DNA of 64,000 nucleotides. It comes from Sambucus nigra (taxonomy: Eukaryota > Streptophyta > Magnoliopsida > Dipsacales > Adoxaceae). Under the pieces are notes generated by a model. It was given only the letters and a program-made list of their open reading frames with translations, had not been told where the DNA came from and did no database searches. Where the stretch lies: contig OX422207.1 in NCBI GenBank assembly GCA_949130495.1, positions 369,479,868-369,543,867 of the forward strand. The letters run 5' to 3'. The translations under genes and the position numbers were made by a program. Below are positions 27,805 to 37,529 of the stretch, one piece after another (the first letter of the stretch is position 1; every line of letters starts with the position of its first letter).

Positions 27805-28056
27805 AACATTTTTTTAGAGTTTTATGTTATAAGGATGCTTCTAAATGTTCTAAGACTTATATATACTTATATTAGGAGTCTTTTAAGCTAGATTTTCGAT
27901 TTTCAAATTAATTTAATTAATTACCGGATAAAATTACGAGTTGTTACAGTTGCTATATGTGATGTCGAACAGAGGGATATCGAGGGTGCTATGGAGCATT
28001 GTGGGTTTGACCGATATGGGGGGGTGTACGTGTACGTGTGCGTGTGCGTGTGTGTG

Positions 28057-28110
28057 GTAGGGGTGGGGTTAGGGGGAGGGGGTGGGGGCAGGGATGGGGG
28101 TGGGGTAGGG
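28057..28110 (+). other. G-rich tract with G-quadruplex potential
   Basis: At least six runs of four or more G separated by one to three bases, preceded by a GTGTACGTGTGCGT-rich stretch (28026-28056). It lies about 65 bp upstream of the first recognised exon of the CACTA gene. The structure is predicted from pattern only. Confidence 0.6.
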
Positions 28111-28171
28111 TCGTGTGTCTATGTGTACTAATAATATTTTTTTTATCTGTACTAATAACATTTTTTTACAG

Positions 28172-29790
28172 CAAATGTCTCCTTCATGTATTAAGGCGAA
28201 GATGATGATGCTGTTTATGATGATGTCGTTTGGGCTCGGTGGTAGCGGAGGCGACGAGGGCTCCTCGGCCCCTAGGCTCCCCAAATATGGAAAATTTAGG
28301 ATTACCATCGAGAACAAATCGGAGCTATTAGCGAGATCCCTCGAGCTGCTAAAGACGGTCATTGGCCCGGGGTTTATGAGTTGGAAGGAGGTGTCATATG
28401 AGCTCAAGTTACCTGTTTGGGCGGCACTACAGGTAATATATTTAGATTTATATGAATATTTCAATTTCAATTTCAGCTTCAATTTCAATTTCAATTTCGA
28501 TTTCGATTTCAATTTCAATTTCATTTATATTTATATTTATTCGCAACTAACATTGTATTTGTTGGACAGGAACAATTCAACTTGGATCCAAAGCTACGCG
28601 ATTCCGTCTTGGAGCAGTTGAGGGAGCAACACAGGACGTGGAAGAAAAATATGCGGACACGGTACTTTGGAAAAACACGAGAGTCCATTATCCAATGGCG
28701 TGGATCCGTCCCACCCAAGAAGCCGATTTTATTGGAACAATGGCAAAAGTTCATTGACAATGAGATCGAGGATCGACAATTGGCATCTCGCCAATCGGGG
28801 AGGGAAAATCGGACAAAAAAGACGGATGTGCACTACTCCGATCGAACGTCTTACGCCGAGGTGGAGCATAGGATGAAGGTAAGATTTAATTTTTCTATAA
28901 CTACAGAAATATATTATTCTTCATTATTTTACTTTGCGAGGCCGATACCAATTTTACTTTATTTTATTTCAGGGGGTAGGGAGTGGCCCAAGGGGTAAGA
29001 CACATAGGCTCGATACTTATGTGGCTCTTCGAACGAAGAAGGGGAAGGACAAGGAGGTGTCCCCGAGCGTCGCGTCCACGATTGTAAGTAATCCGAAAGT
29101 TTAATTTTTGTTAATTACGTTATAATTTTTTAGTTTACTTATTTTACTAATCATGTGCTTTTTGTCGTTTCAGGCAAAGCTTAAGGAAGTGCATGAGTTG
29201 CTGTCTGATGCCGACAAGGCGTCTTTGTCCACAGACGCACTCAGCCAAGTGCTTGGCTCTGATCGCAAGGGGAGGACAAGGAGGGTGAGCTCGCGGGTGG
29301 CCAAATCTAGGATCATCGAATTGGAGACGAGCGACACCGGGTTGGCTCGAATGGTGGATTCACATGACGCGAAGCTGTCCCATTTGGAGGCGACGGTCCA
29401 AGATATGTACTCATTCATGAAGCGTACGTTGGGCGAAGACCGTAAGGGGAAAGGGAAGGAGAAGACGGTGGTGATGATCCACTTCCTTATTTGGCTCCTT
29501 TCCCCAGACCGATGTCAATAATTGGTTGGCCGAGTGTGTTCATATTGGACGTATTTGATGGCCAGCGGATAGGGCGGGGGTTGAGAGACCCGAATATCAT
29601 CCAGGGTGGAATATTTCATGGACGTGCGCTTTAAGAGATCGAGTCCAAAGTGCTCGTCACGCATGTGATACCCGGGAAGGAGAACTCCCTATTGTGGTTG
29701 CGCGAACAATGTTGCACGATGTATATTAGTGGGTGTGTCAATTCGTATATCGTGTGGCCTACTCACCTCCTCACATTTACCCCAGACATG
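28172..29790 (+). CDS. Ptta/En/Spm-type plant transposase protein (Transposase_24-like), four exons visible, 3' frameshift
   Basis: Exons inferred from canonical splice sites: 28172-28432, 28570-28878, 28973-29083 and 29174 onward. All three introns are GT-AG and phase 0, and the frame stays open across them for about 340 codons from the ATG at 28175. The ATG follows TTTTTTACAG, so it may be internal to a longer transcript with upstream exons. Protein blocks: MSWKEV...WAAL (about residues 68-86), LREQHRTWKK (about 100), LEQWQKFID, then ENRTKKTDVHYSDRTSYAEV, which corresponds to the NR.K..HttGskSfa core of plant transposase Ptta/En/Spm proteins (Pfam PF03004). Later come DALSQVLGSDRKGR and a coiled-coil-like tail. 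The primary frame stops at 29521. A one-base shift near 29460-29500 opens a second frame to a GT at 29791 that reads like the family's C-terminal domain (VFDGQ, IVWPTHLL) with one further stop at about 29631. It is probably a recently broken transposon gene; function beyond association with CACTA elements is unknown. Confidence 0.65.
28459..28523. repeat. Hexanucleotide repeat (TTTCAA/TTTCGA)n in intron 1
   Basis: About eleven units of TTTCAAT-like hexamers with GA variants inside the first intron. They keep one reading frame open and create the misleading continuous frame from exon 1 through the intron. Confidence 0.85.
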
Positions 29791-29949
29791 GTAGTGACAT
29801 TATTTTTAAGTTGGTACATTTTAATTATATTTGGATTATATTGTCATGTATATTGTTTATATTTTGAATATATATTTGCATTATATTTAGTTTGTTTGGA
29901 TATATGATGTTTGAACATGTACAACGTTGCTATAACAGGTACAAATATA

Positions 29950-29985
29950 CTGTTGGGCAGTGCCAGTGGCCATACTGCCCAACAG
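29950..29985. repeat. Inverted repeat, 12-bp arms
   Basis: CTGTTGGGCAGT and ACTGCCCAACAG are perfect reverse complements separated by 12 bp. The hairpin lies between the gene and the subterminal repeats of the CACTA element. Confidence 0.8.
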
Positions 29986-30009
29986 ATTTTTTTTAAATTC
30001 TGCCCAGAA

Positions 30010-30267
30010 TTGTCACGGTCATTGACCGTGACAAGTTCGTGACACTATTATTTGTCAAGGACTTGTCACGGTCAATGACCGTGACAATGTTTTTAAAAAG
30101 GGTCAAGGCTTTGTCATGGTTATTAACCGTGACTAAACTTGTCACGGTCATTACCCGTGATACGATCGTGACAATTCTAACGAACTTGTCAAGGTCAATG
30201 ACCGTGACACGTCCATGACAAAAAAATTTATCTCTCCCCGAATTGTCACGGTCATTGACCTTGACAA
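30010..30267. repeat. CACTA subterminal palindromic repeats, six copies
   Basis: Six 25-bp near-perfect palindromes with half sites TTGTCACGGTCA and TGACCGTGACAA, at about 30010-30034, 30063-30087, 30111-30135, 30139-30163, 30186-30210 and 30243-30267; a partial half (CGTGACACTATTATTTGTCA) lies at about 30038. Known: in En/Spm-type elements, arrays of short subterminal motifs bind the element's own TNPA-like protein and are needed for excision. The palindromic form suggests binding by a dimer. Confidence 0.8.
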
Positions 30268-30275
30268 TTAGGCAG

Positions 30276-30288
30276 ATTTGGTGTAGTG
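30276..30288 (-). repeat. CACTA terminal inverted repeat (right end)
   Basis: ATTTGGTGTAGTG on the plus strand, equal to CACTACACCAAAT read outward. It terminates the subterminal array. The partner at the left end was not found in the window. Confidence 0.75.
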
Positions 30289-33200
30289 TGTAGATATGGT
30301 ATAGGTGTTCTTGTGGTTGCACAAGATATGCATCGGTTGAAGGGTAAGCTGAGGGTTAGGTTTGAGGAGCTCTCAAACCTAGTCGGAAATCATTATTAGT
30401 GTTTTTCCATGGTGTAGCTTGTGTATTTCGGTGATATTCCTCACTATGTCGAGTTCTTTGGAAGACTCATTTTGGTGTGGAGGTAGTTTTCACAAAGGTG
30501 GATATTTATGGGGGTTTGTCTCAAAATACCATTAGCGAAAACTTCGTTGTAGCCGGGGGGGGGGGGGGGGGATTGAATGCGGGTTCTTCCAAGGTTTATT
30601 CACCGATATGGCGTGACTAGTGAAAGAGGTTCGCCGCAATGGATAGGCCCATATCTGGGAAAATATGTTTGCTAGTTGGGAGTATTTGAGGGTTTCACCA
30701 CATGTGTGTTTCATCAATAATTAGAATGTGCTAAGGTATCTAAACCTAATTTTGAGCAACCATTAGCATTGATTGCCCTTGCTACTTTAGACAAATTTGA
30801 GCATATTCTCTTCTTGTATTCCAAAGTTAGAGAATTTGTGAGTGAACACTAAGTGTTAACATATGTGTAAATTTGTTACTTTGGGAACTTAGTATTCTCT
30901 ATTGAAGATTTGGGTAGAGGCCTTTTGTGATGAGATTAATCTTTGTGAGAGTCCTTCAATATTTGTGAGAAGGTTATTTTGCTTGTGAGAAGAGAGATTA
31001 TTTGTGTGTGACGAAGGAACATCTCGCCCTCCATTTGTAATATTCTTCTATTAGTTACACAGATCGCCTGTGGACCTATCCAACTCGATGAATTCGTATG
31101 TTTTATGTCTTCTTCATCTTTTTTCTCTTTTCTTTATTTGGATTGTTACATTGGGTGATTATTTGTTGATCACTCACTATCCACCGCACTTCCATGCAAC
31201 AATGGTCACAACAATGAGCTTGTTGGCTAGAGGTGGCCATGGCTACTTCCTCAGCTGCAGGATGTTGTACTGATGTTAGGTGGAGCCGCCACATATGAAT
31301 CATACACTCATTCTTGGGTTCAAATTTGCATCAACTTGTATCAAAGGTGTTAACATGTTATAATCCGTGACTAGTACGTATGCATGCCTAAAATATGCTA
31401 CGTCATATCCCATATGACATGTGAAATAGTAAATCATTCGGGGGAAAATTTTCAATTGTGTGAAATTAATGAAGTGTAAGAGGTAAGATTGTCCGATAGA
31501 ACCAATGACACTGGACTTTATTGTTACTGATCCCCTCTCCAACCTTTAAGTAACCGTCTACCTCTGCTCCAGCTAAAGACTATATCTTGGATAATATTAT
31601 GTCAAATTAGTGAGCCATTTATTTATTATGTGCCCGGACTTAGTGGTTTGTCATGTTTAACAGCCCTTGACCACATGCGTCGAGAATTTAGTGCCATGTG
31701 AGGATAAAATATAGAGTCCAATTAGGTTTACCATCTACTTGGTTATTTATTTCATTGCTTACATAATTCATTGCTTACATAATTCATTTAATTAACAGTA
31801 ACTTTTTGACTTAACTTAATGGTCTTGCACTGTGAGTTCCGGAGAAACTGACAGTGCCATCTATACACCATATTATTTCCATAGTGGATTGTTGCAGTGG
31901 CATTGGTGTTCTTATGTTGACATTAGTTTTCATAGGATGCTTCAAACTTCAATTTCCGTATATATAAGTTTGATTGTTGGACCAAAAAAATGGAACAACA
32001 TTACATGGAAAATAGCCGTCGGCAAGGGCTAAAGAAACTTTACATACATACATACACCCATTTATATTTAGTTGTTAATCATCTTCGATGCATTTGGCTA
32101 TATGTTATCTGTTGACTTGATTGGGATGTGTACTTGGTCATTTTTTCCGCCCCTCAGATATATGTAAGGGCCAAACACTTCCAGGGGAATTTCTAGAAAC
32201 GTATAGGTACTTGATCCGGCAGTCTTGACATCTTGAAACAATTGTTTGATTTCAAAACATAATAATACTATTGTGTTTTAATTATTAAACTAAGTTAAAT
32301 TATGTATTATATGATCTACTTGTGCCTTATGAATGTAACAGATCTAAGAAATGAATTATATTTACAGAATATAAAAGAATTAAAAAATATCTAAAGCTTT
32401 GAAGTGTATGTTTAAGTTGAATTTTTAAGAGGGCATTAGATTCCAAAATTAAAAAATGAGTGAAAAAATATACTAATGATTTTGTATTAAAATAATAAAA
32501 TTATGAAACAATCTTCGTATTTATAACAACGGCATTGCTAGGATATAAATCAAACATGTAAATTTTTTACTAAAACAACTAAATGAACCGGATAAGTTCT
32601 TTGGACACTAAAAATATGTTTGCATAATTATGTACGTACATATGATATGATATTATATTACATTTTACTTTGAGCAGCAATTAAGCAAGGGCTACTTTAT
32701 TCTAATTAATATGGCGCAAATTTTTACGCTAACTAATTTTGACTTCAAGATAATAATAGGGCGTCAAGTCATGACAAGGATAGTGTGTGAGACGAAGTAA
32801 AAGAGGTGTGATAGTCCTCTTGCTTGAAGATGTGGTTGTGCTAAGTGGTAGTAAAAAGTCTCTCACCTATTGACAAATTTAGCTACCAGTTTCAAATCAT
32901 GTCAGCTGATTCCAATTAATTAATATAAAAATATATTTGACACAAAAGTCAACATAAACAAGCATTATTGTGATCCAGTATCTAAAACTAGCAACTACAT
33001 GCTATAAGCACTGTCAAACGAGTAACTATACTTTAAAATGGTTATAAAATATGTATTTTTTTATAAAGATATTCACTCATATCCCTTATTATTAAGGGTC
33101 ATTTGGAATACTATAATTTGTAAAATAAATAGAAACAATACCCTTCAGTCTATCATATAATAAAATAAAATTATACTCTCTCTAAATTCTCTTCTTGTTG

Positions 33201-33419
33201 CTTTAAATGAGCGCTCTAAAATAATTACTCTTTTAATATTATACAACACGATATTAACATGAGCGCTCTTATATATATTTATTACGACAGAAACCCACCA
33301 CCCTTTTTATCTTAAAGGTGTCCTTGTTCAAGGGAAGGGCAGTGCTATTCCTCTCCTTTTTGTTCTAAAATAAATGAAAAGACTACAAAACCCTTATGAC
33401 CTTGTTCTCTCTCTACCTT
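30289..33419. other. AT-rich region, no gene recognised
   Basis: It contains a 17-G run (30555-30571) and a short perfect duplication (ATTCATTGCTTACATA, about 31751-31783). A stretch at about 30860-31080 has the wording of a copia LTR R/U5 region (TTGTGAGAG...ATCGCCTGTGGACC), but no ends can be fixed. No coding motif was found on either strand. Confidence 0.45.
30555..30571. repeat. Poly-G tract (17 G)
   Basis: Seventeen consecutive G bases; length uncertain in sequencing. Confidence 0.9.
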
Positions 33420-33731
33420 TCTTTTTGTTTACCCAAATCATATACAGAAAACCAGTTCATTACAAATTCTCCTCCATGACGTCATAAGTTGATCTACTTA
33501 TGAAATATATTTATTGAGATAACTCATGGAAATATACCCCAAAAACTCAGAAATTGGACAAAAATATTGGTTAAAAAAAATTCACTTAGTATAAACACAA
33601 ACTAATTAAAATACGACACAGTTTATCAATTAAAATACGACACAATTTTTCTTCTTGTTTGCCCAAATCATACACAGAAAATTGAGTTCATTACAAATTC
33701 TTATCTAAGACATCATATTTTGATCTACTTA
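33420..33731. repeat. Tandem duplication, ~230-bp unit, second copy split by the copia insertion
   Basis: Unit A (33420-33649) and the start of unit B (33650-33731) match at a 230-bp offset: [A/G]CCCAAATCATA[T/C]ACAGAAAA, CAGTTCATTACAAATTCT and GTTGATCTACTTA. Unit A runs straight through CTACTTATGAAATATATTT. Unit B stops at ACTTA and resumes after the copia at 57483 with ACTCATGAAATATTTTTTT, then AAATTGGACAAAA and CGACACAGTTTTTCT. Unit A therefore shows the empty-site sequence. Confidence 0.8.
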
Positions 33732-33786
33732 TATCAACAGAATTATCAGAGTTACCACGATCAGTTACAACCACTTCTATAGATTA
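33732..33786 (+). repeat. Copia 5' LTR, left piece
   Basis: It aligns with the first 55 bases of the 3' LTR at 57250 (shared TTACCACGATCAGTTACAAC). It is interrupted at the MITE; its last eight bases (ATAGATTA) are the left target-site copy. Confidence 0.85.
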
Positions 33787-34168
33787 ACCTGTGTTTTAAA
33801 AAACGCGCCTAGGGATTTTTTAGATACGTCAATTTTTGGCCCTAGACCTGGATTAAGGCGTGGTCAACGATGGTCAACTTTTTTGTGATAAGGCATGAAA
33901 AATGCGCATTTTTTGGGGTAAGCCGTGAAAAAACGCGATTTTTTTTAAGTAAGGCGTTAAAAACACGAGCTTTTTTTTAGTATTTACAAAAAATAGTATA
34001 TTAATTTATAAATATTCAGACATATTTTTAAGGTACGTACCATTTTAGTATTTTTAATGTCCTTATCATAGTTAAAAAATATTAAAATATATTAAAAAAA
34101 TGCCTAAACACCTTTTCACCCATTTTTACGCCTAAGGTCTGCCTAATCTTCTAAGGCTTAAGGCTTGT
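33787..34168. mobile_element. hAT-like MITE, left part
   Basis: It begins near GTGTTTTAAAAAACGCGCC and is rich in AAGGCG/AAAACGCG phrases. The right end (44986-45029) finishes CGCATTTTTTAGAACCT, whose reverse complement resembles the left end (GTTCTAAAAAATGCG versus GTTTTAAAAAACGCG). Flanking octamers ATAGATTA and TGAGACTA correspond to TCAGACTA in the uninterrupted 3' LTR, suggesting an 8-bp target duplication as made by hAT elements. The whole MITE is about 420 bp, split by the Athila/Tat-like element. Confidence 0.55.
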
Positions 34169-35127
34169 TGATGCGACCACAAATGTGTTTAGTGTGCGTG
34201 CTATCTAGGCTCAAGAGCAAACCTGTCGCTCAAGTAAAAATCTGACAAGTCGGGTATCGATCCTCAGGGAAAAGGACGAACGAAGTCGAAATGATGTCGG
34301 AAAGATAAGGGTAACCTAGCTTTGACAATAAAAAGAAGGAAAATGTGATTTGGAAGACAAAACAACTACAACTAGATGCAATTTTGAGAATGATTAACTA
34401 AAGTAACTACGAATTAACAAAATGTAACCACACTAATTAAACGAAAAGCTAATGACAATTGGACTAAAAATTTAACTATGAGATGAGACAAATAGGTCGG
34501 GTTATAATCCCCCACACCCTAGTAATTCACTTCATAGGATACTAGATTCAGAATTAGAATTTTACATGAATCCAGTCTTTAGTACTCCCAAGCATTACAT
34601 ATATGAGGGATCGTAGCCCGCACAGTATGTAATCAAAGGACGAGTAAAGCGGTGTTGCATTAACTAATATGCGCGTCGCATTCTTAAGCATCCCGATTAC
34701 CTAGGGCAAACGAGATCAAAAGTTCTATGCCGGCTACACCAGTTAAGCAACACGATTCATCTAAGATTTTAATTCAAAAGTGTATTTCTATTATCGTGAA
34801 TTATATCGGGTGGAGTTCATGCACCCCAACCCTTAGAAAATTAGCTAGACATAATTAACTTAGAGAAAGAGAGAGGGTTTTTAAAAAACAAAGCATTAAC
34901 TCTAAAGAAACTAATTGAAAAGAGAATTTCAGAATAAAAAACAGCAATTAAAAGTAATGAGCAATCGAAAATTAAAGGAAAAGTGTTACTTGAATTGCAG
35001 AAATTAAACCCAAATCCTTACAGCAAAATCGTCTTATGGGAAACTAGGTTTTTTTACTACAAAAACCCTGTACTCCTACTTAGCTAACCTAAAAATCGAA
35101 CTCGTTTATCTAACAATAACTAGAGGT

Positions 35128-35134
35128 TAAATAC
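35128..35134 (-). promoter_or_regulatory. TATA-like box in the 3' LTR of the Athila/Tat-like element
   Basis: Minus-strand TATTTAA about 75 bp downstream of the last GGACCGGTCC motif; conserved in the 5' LTR at 44288-44294. Confidence 0.4.
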
Positions 35135-35207
35135 AACACGAAAAATCCAGAGTTGTAGATGAATCAAACTCTAAAATCGAAACAAAAAAATCAAGTTTAT
35201 CCTCGAC

Positions 35208-35432
35208 GGACCGGTCCATGCCTTCAGTGGCGGATCGGTTCTCATTCAAATCCGGATCGATCCTTTTTTCTAGGAAATTGGATCGGTCCACCTTGTCAAA
35301 TTTTCCAATGAGTGTTGAGGATCCAGACCGGTCCTTTTTTTTCAAGAAATAGGATCGGTCTGCTATGTGATTTTTACTAGTAGGTTTTGAGGGTTCGGAC
35401 CGGTCCCATTATTTTGGAACACAGATCGGTCC
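35208..35432 (-). promoter_or_regulatory. GGACCGGTCC / GGATCGGTCC motif array in the 3' LTR
   Basis: About eight copies of GGAYCGGTCC-like palindromes in 225 bp (for example 35208-35217, 35231-35241, 35252-35263, 35280-35289, 35325-35334, 35352-35361, 35397-35406, 35422-35432). They are separated by T-rich spacers and preserved at equivalent positions in the other LTR. Confidence 0.5.
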
Positions 35433-35824
35433 GCATTTTGTCTTTAAATTCTCTTCAATATCTCGCATCTTTAGAACCCTGTAACTTCTTTCTTGGAACT
35501 CGAAATTGGACACTATTTCTTCCTATGTACTCGTTGAATAGTGATCTTCAACTTTCATGTTGGGTCTTCTTCCGGATTTCGGATGAAAATTATGATTTTT
35601 CCCTTCTAACTTTTCTTCTTTGACTTATTCTTTTGCTTTGACTTTCTCCTTTCTTTCCTTAGCAATAAATACCTATAAATGACTTGGAAAAAGCACAAAA
35701 CTCGCAATACTATGTAGAAGGGTCAGTAGCATGGAAATGAGATAATTCAAGAGCATTTGCATTATTTGGGATGCTAAAAGGTATTAAATTAGGTAGTAAT
35801 TTTGGAAGAATTATTGCTTAATCA

Positions 35825-35840
35825 ACCCCCCTAACTTAGC
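35825..35840 (-). promoter_or_regulatory. Polypurine tract of the Athila/Tat-like element
   Basis: On the minus strand GCTAAGTTAGGGGGGT precedes the 3' LTR start TGATTAAGC, the canonical plus-strand primer position. Confidence 0.75.
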
Positions 35841-37262
35841 ACTTTGCACGTCCTGAGCAATGTAAAAGGATTCAACTACATCTCAACTCGTGATTAACAA
35901 ATTATTTGGATAGAATACCACTTTCGGGGTAAGCGATTGCATTTAGCGTATGCAGCAAGCCTTTAAACCCCTAGGTTACGATAGTAGGACGGGTTGTGTC
36001 TCGTGAGGGTTTGCAGTGAATACACCGACAAAATTCGATTCAAAGAAAACTCAAAATAATCAAAAATTGTATAATTCAAACTTTTTCAGAAAATAGTCGT
36101 CATCAATTCATGTTCAAGAATCTCTAATCATAGTGCGTGTGTGCGCACCCAGAAATTTAATCGCGAATTTCCACCGGCTGACCATTACGTTACTTATTCA
36201 AAAATTTGTTTTGAATTCAAAATCTCAAGGGACTCTCACAAACAAATCTCTCGAAAGTGTGGCTATTTCTCTCGGTGTGCGTGATATAAAGGAATTCTAT
36301 GGTAAATGAATCTCGTCATCGGATTACGGTTTCAGGGGAATGGGAACATCGCCGCTAATTCATTCACACCTTTAGTCTCTTTTATTATCTTTTTGTGTTT
36401 TAGCTCTCTATACGGTAACCAATTTTGCAATTTAGACTCTGTTAGGACTTTTGGGGTTTTAAGGAGTAATGGGTACAAGGAAATGGGTTTGGGGAATTTG
36501 AAATTGGAAACTATTCTTAAGATGTGCATTAGTGCTTTTCTTTTCTTACTATTTTTGTTGATAATTTCTATTCTTTTGCCCCTTTTTGTTGCACTTTTCA
36601 AACTAAAATTCTAGGGTTTCACTTTTCTCAATTCTGGGCCATTTAGGTTTTCGGGTAGCCAAACAAAAAGGAAAAATTTAGTTGGCTTAAATTCATTTGC
36701 AAAGGGAATTTTTTTTCACGCCTTTTTCTGGCCAATATTTTTGGGTAACAAACGAGGGCCTACTTCATTGTCCAAATGAAAGTTGCGTTACTATATGCAT
36801 TTTGAGATTTTTTTAAGTTTAGAGACATCTCAGTGCGTTTTTCGAGGCAACATTACACACTATTCCCTTAACCGATCAAAACATAGGTATTGGGATAGCG
36901 ACGAATTTTTAGATGCTGAGCTTGAACTTTGAGTTAACCATTAACTCGGATTGATTTATAAACTCACAAAAAGGGTAGGCTCGAATCTCATCGGGTTGGT
37001 TAATCTCCACATTTATTCGTTAAGTCGTCTATGATCGCTCAGTTTCCATCTTTGGTCAATTTCGGCTTTGTGTACTATGTTTTTACAATTTGAGACTTTA
37101 AACCGAATTTTAAAGATATTTTTGAAAAATTTAAGTTCCAATTTTTATTTATTTTGAAGAAAAATATTTTTGGTTTTTCTGAGTTTTTCAATTTTTTGGG
37201 AAATTTTGAAGTTTTCTATTTTTTTTGGCATTTTGAATATTTGTGAAGTTTTAGAAATACGC
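35841..37262 (-). other. 3' non-coding region between two polypurine-like tracts
   Basis: The part at 35935-36015 matches 9540-9630 in reverse complement, linking this element with the one at 7640-11170. No conserved ORF was recognised on the minus strand. Confidence 0.6.
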
Positions 37263-37306
37263 ACTCGTCACCCCCCCTAACTTAGACTTTTGCATTGTCC
37301 CCAATC
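37263..37306 (-). promoter_or_regulatory. Internal polypurine-like tract after the extra ORF
   Basis: Minus-strand GGGGACAATGCAAAAG followed by CTAAGTTAGGGGGGGTGACG. It is equivalent to GAGGACAATG...AAGTTTGGGGGTG at 7875-7906 in the plus-strand relative. It could act as a central or second plus-strand primer; this is inference. Confidence 0.45.
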
Positions 37307-37529
37307 AAAATGACTAAAATCTAAATAAGACAAAATAAGAGTGCGAAAAATAAAACAACAAATGAAGAAAATACGGTTTTTTATTTATAATGACTGTGGT
37401 ACATCAAAAGGGAAAAATCATACAAGCATAGAAGCAAACCAAAAAAATTACACCGACACAATCACCAATCAAAATATATCATTTGGGTGGAGGGTTAGAG
37501 CTATCGGACCCGCTAGGGTCATACGGGTC

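Larger units (their letters stand above)
25488..27948 (-). repeat. Probable solo LTR, minus strand, TGTAAC family
   Basis: On the minus strand it starts TGTAACAACTCGTAATTTT (27948) and ends AATTACGTGGGGCGTTACA (25488), giving TG...CA ends resembling LTR-B and LTR-C starts. The flanking pentamers are GTTAT and GTTGC, so the target duplication is not exact and the solo status is less sure. Features inside: a GTGGGACTCCCAC-type phrase repeated three times (26245-26318), a TA run (27679-27722) and a palindromic pair GTCACGGTCC/AACTGTGAC at 27784-27804. Confidence 0.6.
27949..30288 (+). mobile_element. Right-hand part of a CACTA (En/Spm-type) DNA transposon
   Basis: The right end is set by the terminal sequence ATTTGGTGTAGTG at 30276-30288. 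Its reverse complement, CACTACACCAAAT, is a typical CACTA terminal inverted repeat. Six palindromic subterminal repeats (30010-30267) and a Ptta/En/Spm-type gene (28172-29790) precede it. The 3-bp target copy would be TGT (30289-30291). The left terminus and a TNP2-type transposase were not found; the minus-strand LTR at 25488-27948 may have split the element. The start coordinate given here is only the LTR boundary. Confidence 0.7.
34169..35824 (-). repeat. 3' LTR of the Athila/Tat-like element
   Basis: The plus strand starts TGATGCGACCAC and ends GCTTAATCA; read on the minus strand it is TGATTAAGC...CGCATCA. It aligns along its length with 43338-44985. It contains the GGACCGGTCC motif array and a TTAAATA box. 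Confidence 0.92.

Noticed and set aside
28425..28431. CACTACA as a possible left CACTA terminus
   Set aside because: It lies inside exon 1, lacks the ACCAAAT continuation and subterminal repeats, and would leave the gene cut.
28115..28621. Continuous 168-codon frame through exon 1 and intron 1 of the CACTA gene
   Set aside because: The middle is the hexamer repeat of the intron (NFNFNF peptide). A GT-AG junction pair restores the family domain in exon 2, so the frame is an accident.
30360..30392. GGTTTGAG/CTCAAACC inverted repeat
   Set aside because: Only 8-bp arms and no surrounding element structure; likely chance.
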